NCBI GenBank assembly: GCA_028564705.1
Contig: JAPXFQ010000385.1
Location: forward strand, 3,038,001 to 3,102,000
Direction: 5' to 3'
Source of the DNA: Apricaphanius iberus
Lineage: Eukaryota; Chordata; Actinopteri; Cyprinodontiformes; Aphaniidae
Length of the DNA: 64,000 nt
Within the stretch, counting starts at the first letter, position 1. The number at the start of each line of letters is the position of its first letter. The notes beneath the pieces were generated by a model. That model was not told where the DNA came from. It saw only the letters and a program-made list of their open reading frames with translations, and ran no database searches. Made by a program: the position numbers and the translations under genes. Shown here in pieces: positions 47,881-59,749 of the stretch.

Positions 47881-49310
47881 CAGACACATACATTTTCTAC
47901 TTCACGCAGTACAGGTAACTACATCGATCAATCAATTCATCAATCAGTTAATCAGACAAAAAGAAAAGAAAAAGGTCACTGTAGATGCATCTGAACATCA
48001 TCTCACACCTTGATAGCTTACTCCTCTTACATTTTGCTATCTGGGAGATAACAGCATGTTGGAGAGTTAAGGAGGTGTTTGAACACAACTGTGAACACTA
48101 CAGATTACAGAGCAGTGCACCTGACCATCAATGCAAACATAGTTCACACTGTCGAATTGTGCTGAAGCGAATGCTTGCAAGTTTAGGAAATCCCTCTTTC
48201 AGACAGTCTTGCAGGCTTCTGATCCAACACTTAATGACAATAGACAAACCATTTAGTGACGTCAATGTTTGTTTCCTCGCATTACATGTGGGGTTGGGTG
48301 GCAAAAAGCACATTTTCTTCCTATAATTCGATTGTATGTTTAGAGAAGAATTTAGCAAATCTGTTGGTTCACTCTTAGTGTGCGGTTGATTATATGGCTG
48401 CTGGGGGCCTAATAAAATGTATTTTCTGAATTCCCCTCCGAAAAGGATAAAAATTAAAGTTTGTGGGTGTTCAAGAGATTAAACCAGGATGCTCCGAAGA
48501 AAGCCTGGATTCCTGCAGCAACTGACAGGGTTTGTAAAGTTCATTTTGTTCATTGTAAGTTCTTGTGACCACATATGTGTTATTTTGATAAGAGGTTTTT
48601 AAAAACATCAGTGTTTGGATATTTTTAAATCCTCTGCATATATTGGTTTTGCGTTCTGACCATGTACGCTTCTGCACATGGAGGAGTTGTAATATATTCT
48701 AAACTGATAGCTGATTCTACTTGAAATATTAAAGCTGCTACATGACTGCATGTTTCTCCAAGACTGGATTTATAAAAAAGAAAACTTGTAGAAGCTGTGA
48801 TATTTTTTATTTCATCAGACACCAGATCCCATTTGATTTCTCAATTCACAGGACAACTAAAATTGCACAACAGCCACTGCATTTCCATAAATAAAGATCA
48901 ATGAAGACTTGCCCAGCTTTCCATTTGCAATGAGGATTTAGCAGTTTTCTTTGGCAATCACCGACAGGTTATGTGAATGATGTTTTGCCTCTGTTTTGCC
49001 AGGCTGACCTCTGCTTTTAGCAGGACTGCGGCTTTCTGTTTTCAGAGATTGGTCCAACTTTTCTTGAAACATAATAATCTTAGTTCTCCCGACTTCTGAA
49101 AAAACTTTCACTTTTTATGAGTGAAATGTTCCGTGTTTTTTTTTTATTAAAAAGGAATAAATGTCTCCCCAGCAGATTTGTGGCCAGGATATCTGTGAAT
49201 TTTTCCAAGATATATTATGGGCAATGATAACTTTGATTTTGTTGTCAATAGAGATTTTAAGCTTCTCTCTAAACTTCTTTCTGTCTTCAGAGATTAAAGT
49301 GTGTATATAT

Positions 49311-50408
49311 TAGGGCTGGATGATAATTCAATAGCAGTATATATCAATCAATAGACGTGTGGTGCAATAGAAAAACAAGGGGTTGATAAAGTTTGATAGA
49401 AAAAAAAGTTTACCCTCATTTTTTTAATTATTGCCTGTCAGATAGCTTAATGCAACAGTCATTACTCCAAACAAATCATTAATGCTGAACCATGCAGCTC
49501 CGTCAGCCACCCTTTCTCCTTTCAAACCACAAAAAGGATTAAATTATTTGAGCTGAAACAGAATTTTTTGATAGTCTTAAGCAAAACATTTCCGTAACTT
49601 CGCCGCTGTCAGATGTTACAGCAAGGGAGCAGCGGAGGAAGTTGTTCTGGATAAATGCTAGTGGCTCAGGTAAAGGTTGCGTCCCATTATGAACCGACCC
49701 TTGACGCACTTAAACACTAAACGTAGCATTAATAAACGAATTATAATACTCCAATCAGCTATTTTAAGCGGGACTCCCCTCCTCCGACTCACTGCGCTGC
49801 GGAGCTGTTACAGAGGGACACAGGAAATTTACCCAGGTCGCGCTGCTAACAACACCTGTGGCTTTTAAAATGTCCCTTCTTTTCTGCCCCCGGTCCTCAG
49901 AAGCGAAAAAGGGTTTAAATACACAACCGGCTTCAGATCTCAGTGACTGGGGTCAGTGTTCTGGGCTCTCTTTCCACTCTGATGACTAGCTGGTTAGCTT
50001 TAGCCAACAGCTGAACCAGAGCTGAACAGCTGAAGTGCATTAGAATAAGCTTTATTGACAAACTAAACAAAAGGTTTCATCCATTAATATTATAAAGTGT
50101 CATAAAATGTTCAAAAGATTAAAAAGTATCAATTTAAGCCTTTAATTTAAATTACTAACAATTAAAAAATATGTATAATATAATGGTCTCTTGATTTCTT
50201 TCTGTCTTTAGTTATGATAAAAAGAAGTGTTTAAAAAAATAATCAATTTAATTCTTAGTTAAAATTAGTTAATTGAAGAAGAATAAAATGAACGGGGAGG
50301 CACTTAAAATATATATTTTACATTTTGTGATATTTATAGATAATTATTGATATCAATCAATATGGCTATCTCTTTATCGATATGCTATTTTTCTATATCG
50401 TCCAGCCA
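49311..50408. mobile_element. MITE with TAGGGCTGGATGATA ends
   Basis: Left end TAGGGCTGGATGATA and right end (reverse complement) TATGGCTGGACGATATAG match the widespread GGGCTGGGCGATAT repeat of fishes. The sub-ends are AT-rich, with ATATCAATC motifs in both arms. The interior (about 49450-49980) is more GC-rich and without a recognised gene. Confidence 0.6.
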
Positions 50409-50859
50409 TATTATATATTACGGATTTCTCCCACTAACTCTCTTGAAGTGTTTGTGGCAACTTCATAGCCTGTCATTTTGTTTTTTTTTCATGTCACCCA
50501 AACCACTCACACATGCACACAAAGATGTCAACAAAGATTCTCCTATAGCCTCTGCAGCAATCTGACTTCAGACAATAGATTACAAGAATGGGGTGTGCAA
50601 TTCAGGTCCATTCAGACCAGTAGGAATTTGTGAGACTGTGCATTTAGGGATCAGGTGGTGAACTTTCATATTTTAGGCACAATTGTCTAATTTTGTTGCT
50701 GATACAGTATTTAGTTTCTGAGGCCACAGTCAATTTTTTTTTTTTATCTCTGTGGAGAAAAAAAATAAAGTATTCATCGACTTGATGTTGACACTTTTTT
50801 CAGTTTATTCTAATTCAAATATATAAAAACTAATTTTTGTCTAGTATGTCTAGTAAAGC

Positions 50860-50954
50860 CCGCCTCTCGCCCGTTGGCAGCTGGAGATAGGCACCAGCCC
50901 CCCCGCGACCCCTGGAGGACTAAGCGGTTCAGAAAATGGATGGATGGATGGATA
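50860..50954 (+). mobile_element. 95-bp 5'-truncated SINE with 11-bp duplication
   Basis: Only the last part of the SINE (CGCCTCTCGCCCGTTGGCAG to the GGAT tail) is present, bracketed by TCTAGTAAAGC at 50849-50859 and 50955-50965. The sequence is nearly identical to the 3' end of the 2427 copy, so it belongs to the same young subfamily. Confidence 0.9.
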
Positions 50955-50965
50955 TCTAGTAAAGC

Positions 50966-52110
50966 AATTTAAGTAATTATCTCAGTGAATGGGTATCCAT
51001 AAAAGCCACACTGTTTGACATATTTTCTATGAAATTGAATTAGTTACCAGTATTTAAGCAACATTTCTTTGGATTTGTAAAGTATTTTTAGGTAGAGGTA
51101 GAGTTTGCCATCCTAAAACATTTAATATTAGAATTCAGGGTAGAAATAAATGTACCTTATTTAAGTTGTAAGACATATACTCTGGAGATTCTGATTGTGG
51201 TAAAGTTTGTTCGTTCAGTTTATAAGGAGGATTAACCATCCTCTGTTGTAAAAAAACAAAAAAAAGAAAGAGGATTTCATTAAAAGTTAATGAACAGCTC
51301 TATCTGTAGAGAAGAGACTCAATTTATAACCCATCACTGAGAAAGAATGAAACTACAGCTTGCTAAGCAAATATGAATTATATCTTGCTTTTTGTGACTA
51401 AATTATGAGAATGCCCATTTTGTCACTCACATAAAATCTACAAATGTCCAAAAAATTCAGTTACAAGAAGAAACAATAAAAACGATCAAACATAGTTCAA
51501 CTGCATAAATCAAAATCATATATTTTGTGTTTGGGTGGGGGGGGTGCTGTAGAAGTCAAACTCCATGAATTCGGTCTGCTGTTTCTTGAAAAAAGTTCTC
51601 TCTGACTGTATCTGTATGCAGTAATCCTTGTTTGATCTTGCCTGTGATCTTACCACTGTTGCCAAGGGACATGGTGTTCTTTGTGTGCCAGCTAAACAAG
51701 ATTTGGTCATGTACGAACTGCCTTTGCGGCAATCATGAACAGAGAGGATAAATCAGCGAATCTTTAATGAACCATATTATCCCTCTTCTCCGGGGCTATG
51801 AGTGCCTCTTCTGTGGTACGTTTTGTGGCGTGACCAAGGCTTATTAACTGCATTAGCCATGGGAACATTTACAAAGCTCCTTCCAAATGGGCTTTTCATT
51901 TGTAGATAGCTCATTAACACATTCATCTCCAAAATACTTTTCATGGTACTTTAGACCACTATCTCCCCATTTGGGAAAGAGATGCTTCAAATGTTGACAC
52001 ATTAAGGCTTTATCTTTTTTTCCTGATAGGTCTGTCAGTGTTGCCTGGGGTTCCAGTAGATATTATTCTTTTTTTTCAGATTTTTCCTCCCAATTTTCAT
52101 GGGCAAGTCT
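50966..52110. other. Intron sequence without recognised genes
   Basis: AT-rich; a run of nine G lies at 51537-51545. No exon or transposon end recognised. Confidence 0.4.
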
Positions 52111-52115
52111 GCAAT

Positions 52116-52185
52116 AAAGACACCCAGGGGAAGGTTGTCTGAAATCTCTGGGAAATTTTAGACAACCTTCCTCTCGGTGTCCTTT
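52116..52185 (+). ncRNA. Candidate microRNA-precursor-like hairpin
   Basis: A 70-nt stem-loop. GGAAGGTTGTCT (52129-52140) pairs perfectly with AGACAACCTTCC (52160-52171). The stem extends inward by GAAAT/ATTTT with one G-U pair, and outward through ACACC/GGTGT and AAAG/CTTT with one mismatch, one G-U pair and one bulge. The loop is about 9 nt. Length, loop size and near-continuous pairing fit a pre-miRNA inside a gpc5 intron. I do not recognise a known seed, and a short palindromic MITE is the alternative. Confidence 0.4.
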
Positions 52186-52194
52186 TTTAAACTG

Positions 52195-54380
52195 GAATAC
52201 AAATATATGCAAGGCTCATATACAAACACTAAAGCCCTGTCCACATAGGAACATTTTATTTTTCTACAAGGGCACAGGTTTTGACTGTTTTTGCTCCACA
52301 TCCAGGTAGAAACAGCATTTTTGGGGAACCCAAAATTTATTACTTTTTAAATAGGTTCCAAAAGAAAATTTGCTGTGATGTTTTGGAATTTAGCTTATTT
52401 TACTGAAATATTGGCTCAGCTGCACATTAAGCTGTATTTTCCCCAGGCATTGTATTTGCACAATTCCTTACCCTAAACCTAGTTTATATTTCTCCATATA
52501 TGTCACAATGGATAGACGCACTGCTATTATCCATAGATTCAAGGTCTATCTGTCACCTACACTAGCACAGACAGAGTAGAGTCCCGTTTTTTACCATCCA
52601 TCTCTGTCAATGGAGAGCGTATCCTTGTGATTGGTCAGGCCAACATCAGCCAAAAGTAATTTCACCAAAAATGGTACTCACTCCATCGACAACTAATTAC
52701 AACAACTACTGTATAGTTGCTGTAATTAGCAGTCGATTGAGTGTTTGGGCACTACATGCTTTATATTGCAAGGCCAGTGTATCCAGTTTATCCAGTATAG
52801 TCTTTTAGAAAATTTTGAACATGAGGATGTGTAGAAAACAACAAAACAGACCTCTGTTAAATGCATTTTTAGAGTACTCTATGAGTTGCACTTCTAGTAA
52901 AAAGCTTTCCAGCTCTATCAAAACTTACTTTCTGTTGGTCCTTGCTCCTTGAGGGGGAAATTAGTTTATAAGCTGAAATAAATAAACTCTAGTTTACATT
53001 GCAATGGTAGGCCGATCCATCAGAAAATGTTAGCACCCACTGCAATACTGGTGTGGTATTGCTTTGCAACAATGAAACACAAATGAATGCTGACAGAGAA
53101 ATATAAACTATGCGTTAGTTATTCAGAAGTATGACTCTTCTATCATCGTACTTTAGATGGTGTATTTGAGAAAAAAAAGTAAAGACTGTAATGTATATGC
53201 CAAAATTCTACGGAGAATCAGAATGGCCAAAAATTAGAGACCAATTAAACATTTCAGAAACTAAAAATGTATCTCACTACAAGTACATTTACCAATTTGA
53301 ATAAACGTTTTACAGCCGTTATTATCAAAACTAGGATCGGTGTGGGGCTTAAGAAGTCTTTAGAACAAGTAGAGGGTAAAGTAGGTTATTAATCACAAAG
53401 GAGGAAAAGAGATAAGCATGGGACTGGGCTCAAGGTATATGCTGTGCATTATTATGTGAGTCATTCAGCCTTGAGAACACAATTCTCCTTCTGTAACAAG
53501 CAACATCTGCCAGGATAGCTGGTTGGCTTATCAAGAAAGTTAGATTGAAACACTAACAATTATTAATGAAAGGCAAAACTTTTAAAGAAATACAACAGAA
53601 AATATTTGCTTTCTATTAAAGGTCTAATTTACTTGTGTTCTTATTATTTTTTTCTGTGTTCTTTGGTGTGTAAAATGTTGTCTGTGTCTGTGTGGTAGAG
53701 GTTTGTTTTAGTTTGAGGATGGTTAAAGAAGCTACATCTCTGGGTGGATGTCATCACAGATATTAGCGTGTTAGCTGTGGTAGTACATTTCTTTACTATG
53801 GCATGTTTTAAAACAATACTTAAAAAAGTGAAACGTCCGAGCTCTCAAAGGGACATGCAGCCAATTTCAAGGCATTCAGTTCAAACATGTTATGAGTGCT
53901 TTTACTGAACTTACAGATCAGTTTAGGGTAATATTATAGTTGTACTGTACCACAGAATTGCTCTGTATGCCTGAGAAGAACGTTCCATCTCTCCTTCAAA
54001 AATACATTTGATAATCTATCTTAGTTTTCTTCCTCCTCACGATGACTCACTGCTTTCTGTTGATGTGTTGCGCAGACATGTTGTCACATGTCTGCTCAGC
54101 TTTTGTTCATAGAGGGGCGAGTTGTACCAGCATATTTAGATGTTAAATTAGGGTACATACTTGCTACTCAAACTATGTATTTTATAGTTTGGTAGTTTGC
54201 ATTTTGTAGGCGTGGCGCTGGAATTTCTACCGTGGCAGAGTGACATGGTAACGCCTAGGGAAACAGTGCCCTGGTCTAATGCATCACCTGGCTTGAGAAA
54301 CCCATTCTCAAAGACTTACTTTTAGTCATTTTTTGGGTAGCACACATATTCTGAATACCTTCAACAGAATTCAAATGAAC
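52195..54380. other. Intron sequence, one weak MITE end
   Basis: AAAGCCCTGTCCACATAGGA near 52231 resembles the end of fish DNA elements but no partner end was found. The remainder is AT-rich without recognised features. Confidence 0.35.
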
Positions 54381-54460
54381 ATTTTAATCTTAATTAATCT
54401 ACAGTTAGATTAATCACGATTTAAAAAAAAATCTATGTCCACCACTAGTGTAAATACTTA

Positions 54461-55007
54461 CAGTATAGACCAAAAGTTTGGACACACCTCCTCATTCAGT
54501 GCATTTTCTTTATTTTCATTACAACATTGTAGGTTCTCAATTAAGGGCATCAAAACTATGAATGAACACATAATGTATGGAATTACTGTATGTACTTTAA
54601 CAAAAAGGGTGAAATAACTGAATACATGTGTTATATTTTAGATTCCTTAAAGTAGCAACCCTTTGCTCTGATTACTGCTTTGCCTTCTCTTGAGCTTCAA
54701 GAGGTAGTCACCCGAAATGGTTTTCCAACAGTCTTTAAGGAGTTCCCAGAGATGCTTAGTACTCGTTGAGCCTTTTGCCTTCACTCTGCCGTTCAGCTCA
54801 CCCCAAATCATCTCGATTGGGTTCAGGTCCAGTGACTTTTGAGGCCAGGTTATTTCACAATTTTTGGAAAAGTACTACATAATTCTATATGCGTTCATTC
54901 ATAGTTTTGATGCCTTCAGTGAGAATCTACAATAGCCTATAAATAGTCATGAAAAAAAAGGAAACTCATTGAATGAGAAGGTGTGCCCAAACTTTTGGTC
55001 TGTACTG
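54461..55007 (-). mobile_element. Tc1/mariner deletion derivative
   Basis: TA dinucleotides flank the element (54459-54460, 55008-55009). The ends are CAGTATAGACCAAAAGTTTG and, reverse-complemented, CAGTACAGACCAAAAGTTTG, classic Tc1 inverted repeats. 547 bp long, so most of a normal 1.2-1.6 kb Tc1 is deleted; only the transposase C-terminus remains. AACTATGAATGAACAC and its complement sit near both ends. Confidence 0.88.
54640..54850 (-). pseudogene. Tc1 transposase C-terminal remnant
   Basis: The minus strand reads TWPQKSLDLNPIEMIWGELN, then KHLWELLKDCWKTISGDYLL and a lysine-rich end. LNPIE carries the third acidic residue of the DDE triad. The first two catalytic Asp and the DNA-binding region are absent, so no activity is possible. 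Confidence 0.85.
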
Positions 55008-55337
55008 TAGGCCTATACAAGGCACTGTATTTCTTTTTATACAACAGTTAGTTCCGACTATGTAATTTCATTGGACAAGATACTTTCCAAGAGTGCTGAT
55101 ATTGGAGTCCAACAGCACTGGAACTTTTTACAAACAGTATCACTCTGCCATACTACAGTCCTAATGTTTTTATTTGAAATGTTTGTGTGTAGGAAATGTT
55201 TGTGTTGCCTGGCAACAGCCTTTTTCTCCCTTCCAGTGACAACTATTTGTTTTGGCGGAGCTAAATGAATGATTAAACAAACAATCAAATCATAATCTGC
55301 TGTTGCTATTTATAATTGTGCGTAGAACTGTTGTATA

Positions 55338-55490
55338 AAGCAATATCACACTTGAGGTTGTGCTGTTGTGTGGAATATCAGCACTGGTGTGATTATCTGC
55401 AGCACTCGGTCTGCAGTCTCGTGCCTACGACAGAATCACACCAGTCCTGATATTCGGCACAACAGCCCTCCCTCTCGTGTGATATTGCTT
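55338..55490. repeat. 153-bp imperfect palindrome (foldback MITE)
   Basis: AAGCAATATCACAC (55338-55351) and GTGTGATATTGCTT (55477-55490) are perfect inverted ends. Inward, CTGTTGTG, GAATATCAG and ACTGGTGTGATT recur inverted with only 1-2 nt differences. Transcribed, this would give a long hairpin. Arms about 60 bp, centre about 25 bp. Confidence 0.8.
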
Positions 55491-55595
55491 AATTATTTAG
55501 TGTTGATACCAATGTTGGAATTTGTGTCTGCAAAGCACACTGATCCTTAAAGGCTGAGACATTTAACAATGTATGGAACAACTTTCCAGATGTGA

Positions 55596-56099
55596 ATGGT
55601 TACTGGTGTTAATTTACACCACTATCTCAAAAAATATGTTATAATAATCACAAGCTTAAGCATGCTGAGGCTTAGACCAAGAACACAACTGCCTTTTGTT
55701 TTAGAACATTTAGAACCAAAACATGAATCTAGGTTGGAAGTTCCCAATGTCACAGCTAGACAACATAAATTCAGTGTACAACTCAGTGACTCAATCTACC
55801 GTGAGAGAAAAGGTTTAGGAACATACATGGTGGATTTGGTGCTTCAAATTCCTGTTTGGTTGCTTATAACTTCACTAACCCCGGATCTTCCCCCTCCAAG
55901 GTTCCTCTTTGAGACTGCGTGCATAGAGGCTGGCTGGCCGGCAGATCTAGTGGCTGAGTCCCAGGTGCGGATATTACTAGTGGGGCTGCCATTTCCCTTA
56001 GTTTCTTATGCAGAGCTCATGGGGCTCAGAGAAAGTTCCTCCGGGAACAGCAATGTTATTAAAGAAGGAAAAAGAGGATCTATGATGGCTTTGAATTGA
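55596..56099 (+). other. Unassigned 167-codon open frame
   Basis: Long for its AT-rich setting; has segments such as VDLVLQIPVWLLI and RFLFETACIEAGWPADL. I recognise no domain, and there is no splice-site or transposon context that supports translation. It may be chance or a piece of an unrecognised repeat. No gene call is made. Confidence 0.2.
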
Positions 56100-57845
56100 C
56101 AGGAAGATGGTCTGGTTTGCAAATCAAAGTGGAGCAAAATCTGTCAACTGTTATGCTGTTTAAACCTTGATGCAGCTATCCTTTTTATGGACTCCTAGTT
56201 CTTCCCTGGCTGTCATGCTCTGCGTTCTGTTTTTTATTGCTCTTTTTTGTACTATATTAACTTGAAAGGCTCCTGGGGTGGTGTTCATCAGAGGAGCATA
56301 GTCCCATTAGCAATCATCATCATTTCCTTTTTAAGCAGTATCTGTGGGGCATTTATGTCTGAGCTTCCCCAGCCCACCAAAACCAAGAACCTCTGGTGTA
56401 GCAGTAGGCCATAAAACAGAGACTTGTGTTGTAAGGAACTACCCATGGAAATTGTTAAGAATGATCCATACAATTCTGAACTGTGTGAGACTGCCGGGAA
56501 GTTTTAAAGCAGAAGCACGTGGAATGCCAATGGCTCAGTACTCCGATGCCAGTGCAACATAAAAGCATTAACTACAGCACCAGATATGGAACTAATACTC
56601 CACAATCTCAATAAGTCTTTATAGGCTTTTGCATGTTTCATGGCAATAAATAGGATTTTAGGGATCTTGAAGGTCTTGTTATTGAAAACTGAAAATTCGA
56701 TGTGCATAACCCGAAGTTTTTGTTCATTAGGTGAAACCCTTGTGCACCATTCTTTCCCTTTGATCCTGCATTGATTTTGATTTTAGTTTTTTGTAAGGAT
56801 GAGATGCTTATTGATTTTAAAGAAACATTTTTTTTTCTGGTTTTAGGAGCTAGAAGGATTTTTTAAGTGACTTATTTGTCCATCTGCTTCTTTAAAAAAC
56901 TTATTTAAGCTTATATAATTTGGAGGAATGTAATCAGAATTTGATAAGCATGTAGAAGTTTGTATAGAATGAGGGACTGCTTGGACTGTCTTGCCTTGGC
57001 TGTGGTGTATCCTTCTTTTATTAATAGATCAATTCTGAGTAAATAAAGAAAGACGTTCTAATGATATTAAACAATTCAGGATGCACAGGTATTGGTACTA
57101 TTCCCTTTGTCTCATTGTGAACCACTGCAAAGGGAGAAGTACTGTATTTACTAAGTGAGATGATAAGGAAAGAGGTTAAGATGGTGACTGTACAATACTA
57201 TTGTAAATTTGGTTAGGGAAATAATGCTTGTGGCACTCAACCCCTTTTGTATTGACTACCTCCTGGCTTAGTCTGTGCATATACTTTATGCATAAATGAT
57301 AAACACATTCAAGACAAGTCTCTTCAGTAATGACCCCTTCTTTTGACCAGAGCAACATAGGCCTTCTCTGTAATCCATATATCTGTTAATTAAGGCTAAA
57401 CCTAAAACATGCTGTCAGGCCTGAGGACTTGGAAGGGTTTGACCTCACACCAAACTAGCTAATTACAGTGTAAAGACAAACAACCACTGACAGCTTATTC
57501 AATGTATATTGCATAAACATAAAACTGAAGTGAGGACGTGAGGAAGAGGTTACGTAAAAGTATTTTACTCACCCACATAGAGTGAAACATTTATAGCATC
57601 ATTGCTTCTTCTTACCCTGACAGACATCTGAAACCACTTTGAAGTAAGGATGGCAAGCATCACTTAAATTAGTTTCTAATCAATGGAGACAAGTCACATG
57701 GAGCAACACAGAGCTGTATTCTAAATTCTGCACTCTACGCTTGTGTCCATCATTACTGCCAGTCACTAAGCAAGAATCACCATAAGACATCTTTCCATTA
57801 GTTGCCTTCTGTATATCTGAGATCAGATCATAGAATAACAGCTCT
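56100..57845. other. Intron sequence without recognised genes
   Basis: AT-rich; no exon, transposon end or RNA gene recognised. Confidence 0.4.
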
Positions 57846-57849
57846 GAGA

Positions 57850-58435
57850 GGGAAACTGAGAAATAGTCCTCCTCTGGAACCCTTCCAAGCACACTCTGAG
57901 GAACCCAAAATGTTCCCAGGCTATAACGGATAAGTAGTTAAGTCTACCAGTTTCTGGATCTTCTTCCAGAGAAGGGAGGCATTCTTGAGGTATTCTGATC
58001 AGATGGCTAAACAACTTTAACTTAGTCCCTCAAAGCACCTCTACTTTGAGCTACCCCTAGATGACAGAACTCCTGACCATATGTCAAAAGGTGAGTCCAG
58101 CCACCCAATGGAGTATGCTCAATTTAGCTGCTTGTATGTGAGATTGCATTCTCTTCTTGACATGTTCAAAATCTCATCAGTAGTTGTGAGGGTCAGAAAA
58201 ATAGATGGAAAGGGTAAATACAGGACATCACTTTTTTGCTCAGCTATTTATACTCGATGAAAGACCAGCAAAGCACTAGCATTACTGAAGATGAGGCCCC
58301 AGTCTGACCATCCATCTCCTGCTCCATATATCTGTCACATGTGAACTTGTAAACAAGACACTCAAATCCATGAGCTCAGTTGCTTGAAGCATTGAGTGAC
58401 TCCCAACCCTGCAACAGGCAATCCATTCTTTTCAT
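57850..58435 (-). mobile_element. Old Rex3/RTE LINE 3' fossil
   Basis: The + strand shows the complement of the Rex3 3' region: CAAAATGTTCCCAGGCTATA, AGAAGGGAGGCATTCTTGAG, ATTCTGATCAGATGGC, GACAGAACTCCTGACC, GTCCAGCCACCC and TGAGATTGCATTCTCTT. These align in order with the 38432-40712 copy where the two overlap, but are heavily mutated. No frame survives. Confidence 0.65.
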
Positions 58436-58484
58436 ATAGAGAACAATGACCTGAAAAAACAGTAGGGGTAGGCTCCACAGTCAT

Positions 58485-58625
58485 CGTTAACAAAAACAAC
58501 AAAATAACAAAAACTAGAAATAAAAAATACTTAACTGAAGAAAAAATTAAAACAAGACTTTGCAACAAAAGGAAGACTAACTTATCTGTACTTAAGTTCA
58601 CCAAAATAAGTGAAATTAACATAAT
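58485..58625 (-). repeat. AT-rich dispersed repeat, hAT-like
   Basis: The reverse complement contains TTTTGTTGCAAAGTCTT and ATTTCTAGTTTTTG in the order of 15765-15872 and starts GTTAATTTCACTTATTTTGG. Same family, opposite orientation. Confidence 0.4.
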
Positions 58626-58658
58626 TTATTGAAAAAAGTTGCTTAGTTTTGCTTAGTT

Positions 58659-58790
58659 GGGCTGCACAGTGGCTCAATTGGTATCACTGTTGTCTAGCAG
58701 CAAGAAGCCTGTACGATCCCTGGGCGGGTTCAAATCCCAGCCTTGGATCTTCTGAACTGAGCTTACATGTTCTCCCATCACATGCGTGGG
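58659..58790 (+). mobile_element. tRNA-derived SINE, 5' half
   Basis: GGGCTGCACAGTGGCTCAATTG has an A-box-like start, GGTTCAAATCC at 58727-58737 is a B box one change from consensus, and CATGTTCTCCCATCACATGC GTGGGTCC follows as in fish SINEs. It stops after about 130 bp without the GGAT tail. Older subfamily than 2427. Confidence 0.65.
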
Positions 58791-59096
58791 TCCTACTCCT
58801 CTGCGCTTGTTGTCTGCTGTTGGTTCAACAAATCACTTTGACAAAAATAACAAAACATGCAAGTTTTATTAAATTCCAATTGCTTGCACCCCTTTTAAGT
58901 TAAACAAAATACGTCTCTGGTAGCAAGCTATCAGAAGAAGCGGTTGGAACAATGATTAAAAATGTTCCAATCAGCAGCAATCAGGTTGCCCAAGCATCTG
59001 CTGTGTTTATTTTTTATTATTTATTCGGACAGGAAATTCATATTAAGCACAAAGAAAACAAGAAAGCACAAATACAATTTGCTGGTCTCCATTTTA

Positions 59097-59097
59097 T

Positions 59098-59155
<58 letters not shown>

Positions 59156-59156
59156 A
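59097..59156. repeat. TA/TG microsatellite
   Basis: Long AT dinucleotide run with two GT interruptions. Confidence 0.9.
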
Positions 59157-59749
59157 CTATGTATTTTTTATAAAGTAATACATTTAAACCGCTTTTTGAA
59201 TGTGTACCATGCTATTAATATTGGATTATTCCATAAATTCACTCTTTGTACTGAAACACAGTACTGCTTATTGTTTAGTAGTTCTAATTTTCTTTATTAT
59301 AAATATACCAGTTCTGAAATAAAGATTAAATCTAATGAAAATGTATTAAAACCATTGTAGGCTCATTATCAGACTTATCATGTTGGCTTCACAATTAACT
59401 CTGAACACATGCTAAAGGACATGGCTTGAAGATTTCAACAGAACTACATATTCTTCAAATGCCCACATAGCCCCTTCTAAAAAGTGCTTTAATTTGGAGG
59501 TTTTAAGCCTTCTCCAGATCTAGAAAGTAAATGTGGACTGGACAATCAAAGGCCTAACGCAATCCTACAAATTTTGGGAGGCAAGGGAGGGAACAACTGG
59601 TTCAACTGTTCTCTGGCCCACCAACCCCTGATTAAAGGTTGAATATAGAACATTTTTCTTAAAAGCTATTGCTTTAAAAAAAATAATACTTCAATGGGGA
59701 GTTTAGAGGTTTGCACAAAGTTATATTTTACCTAAAACCATTAAAAAAA

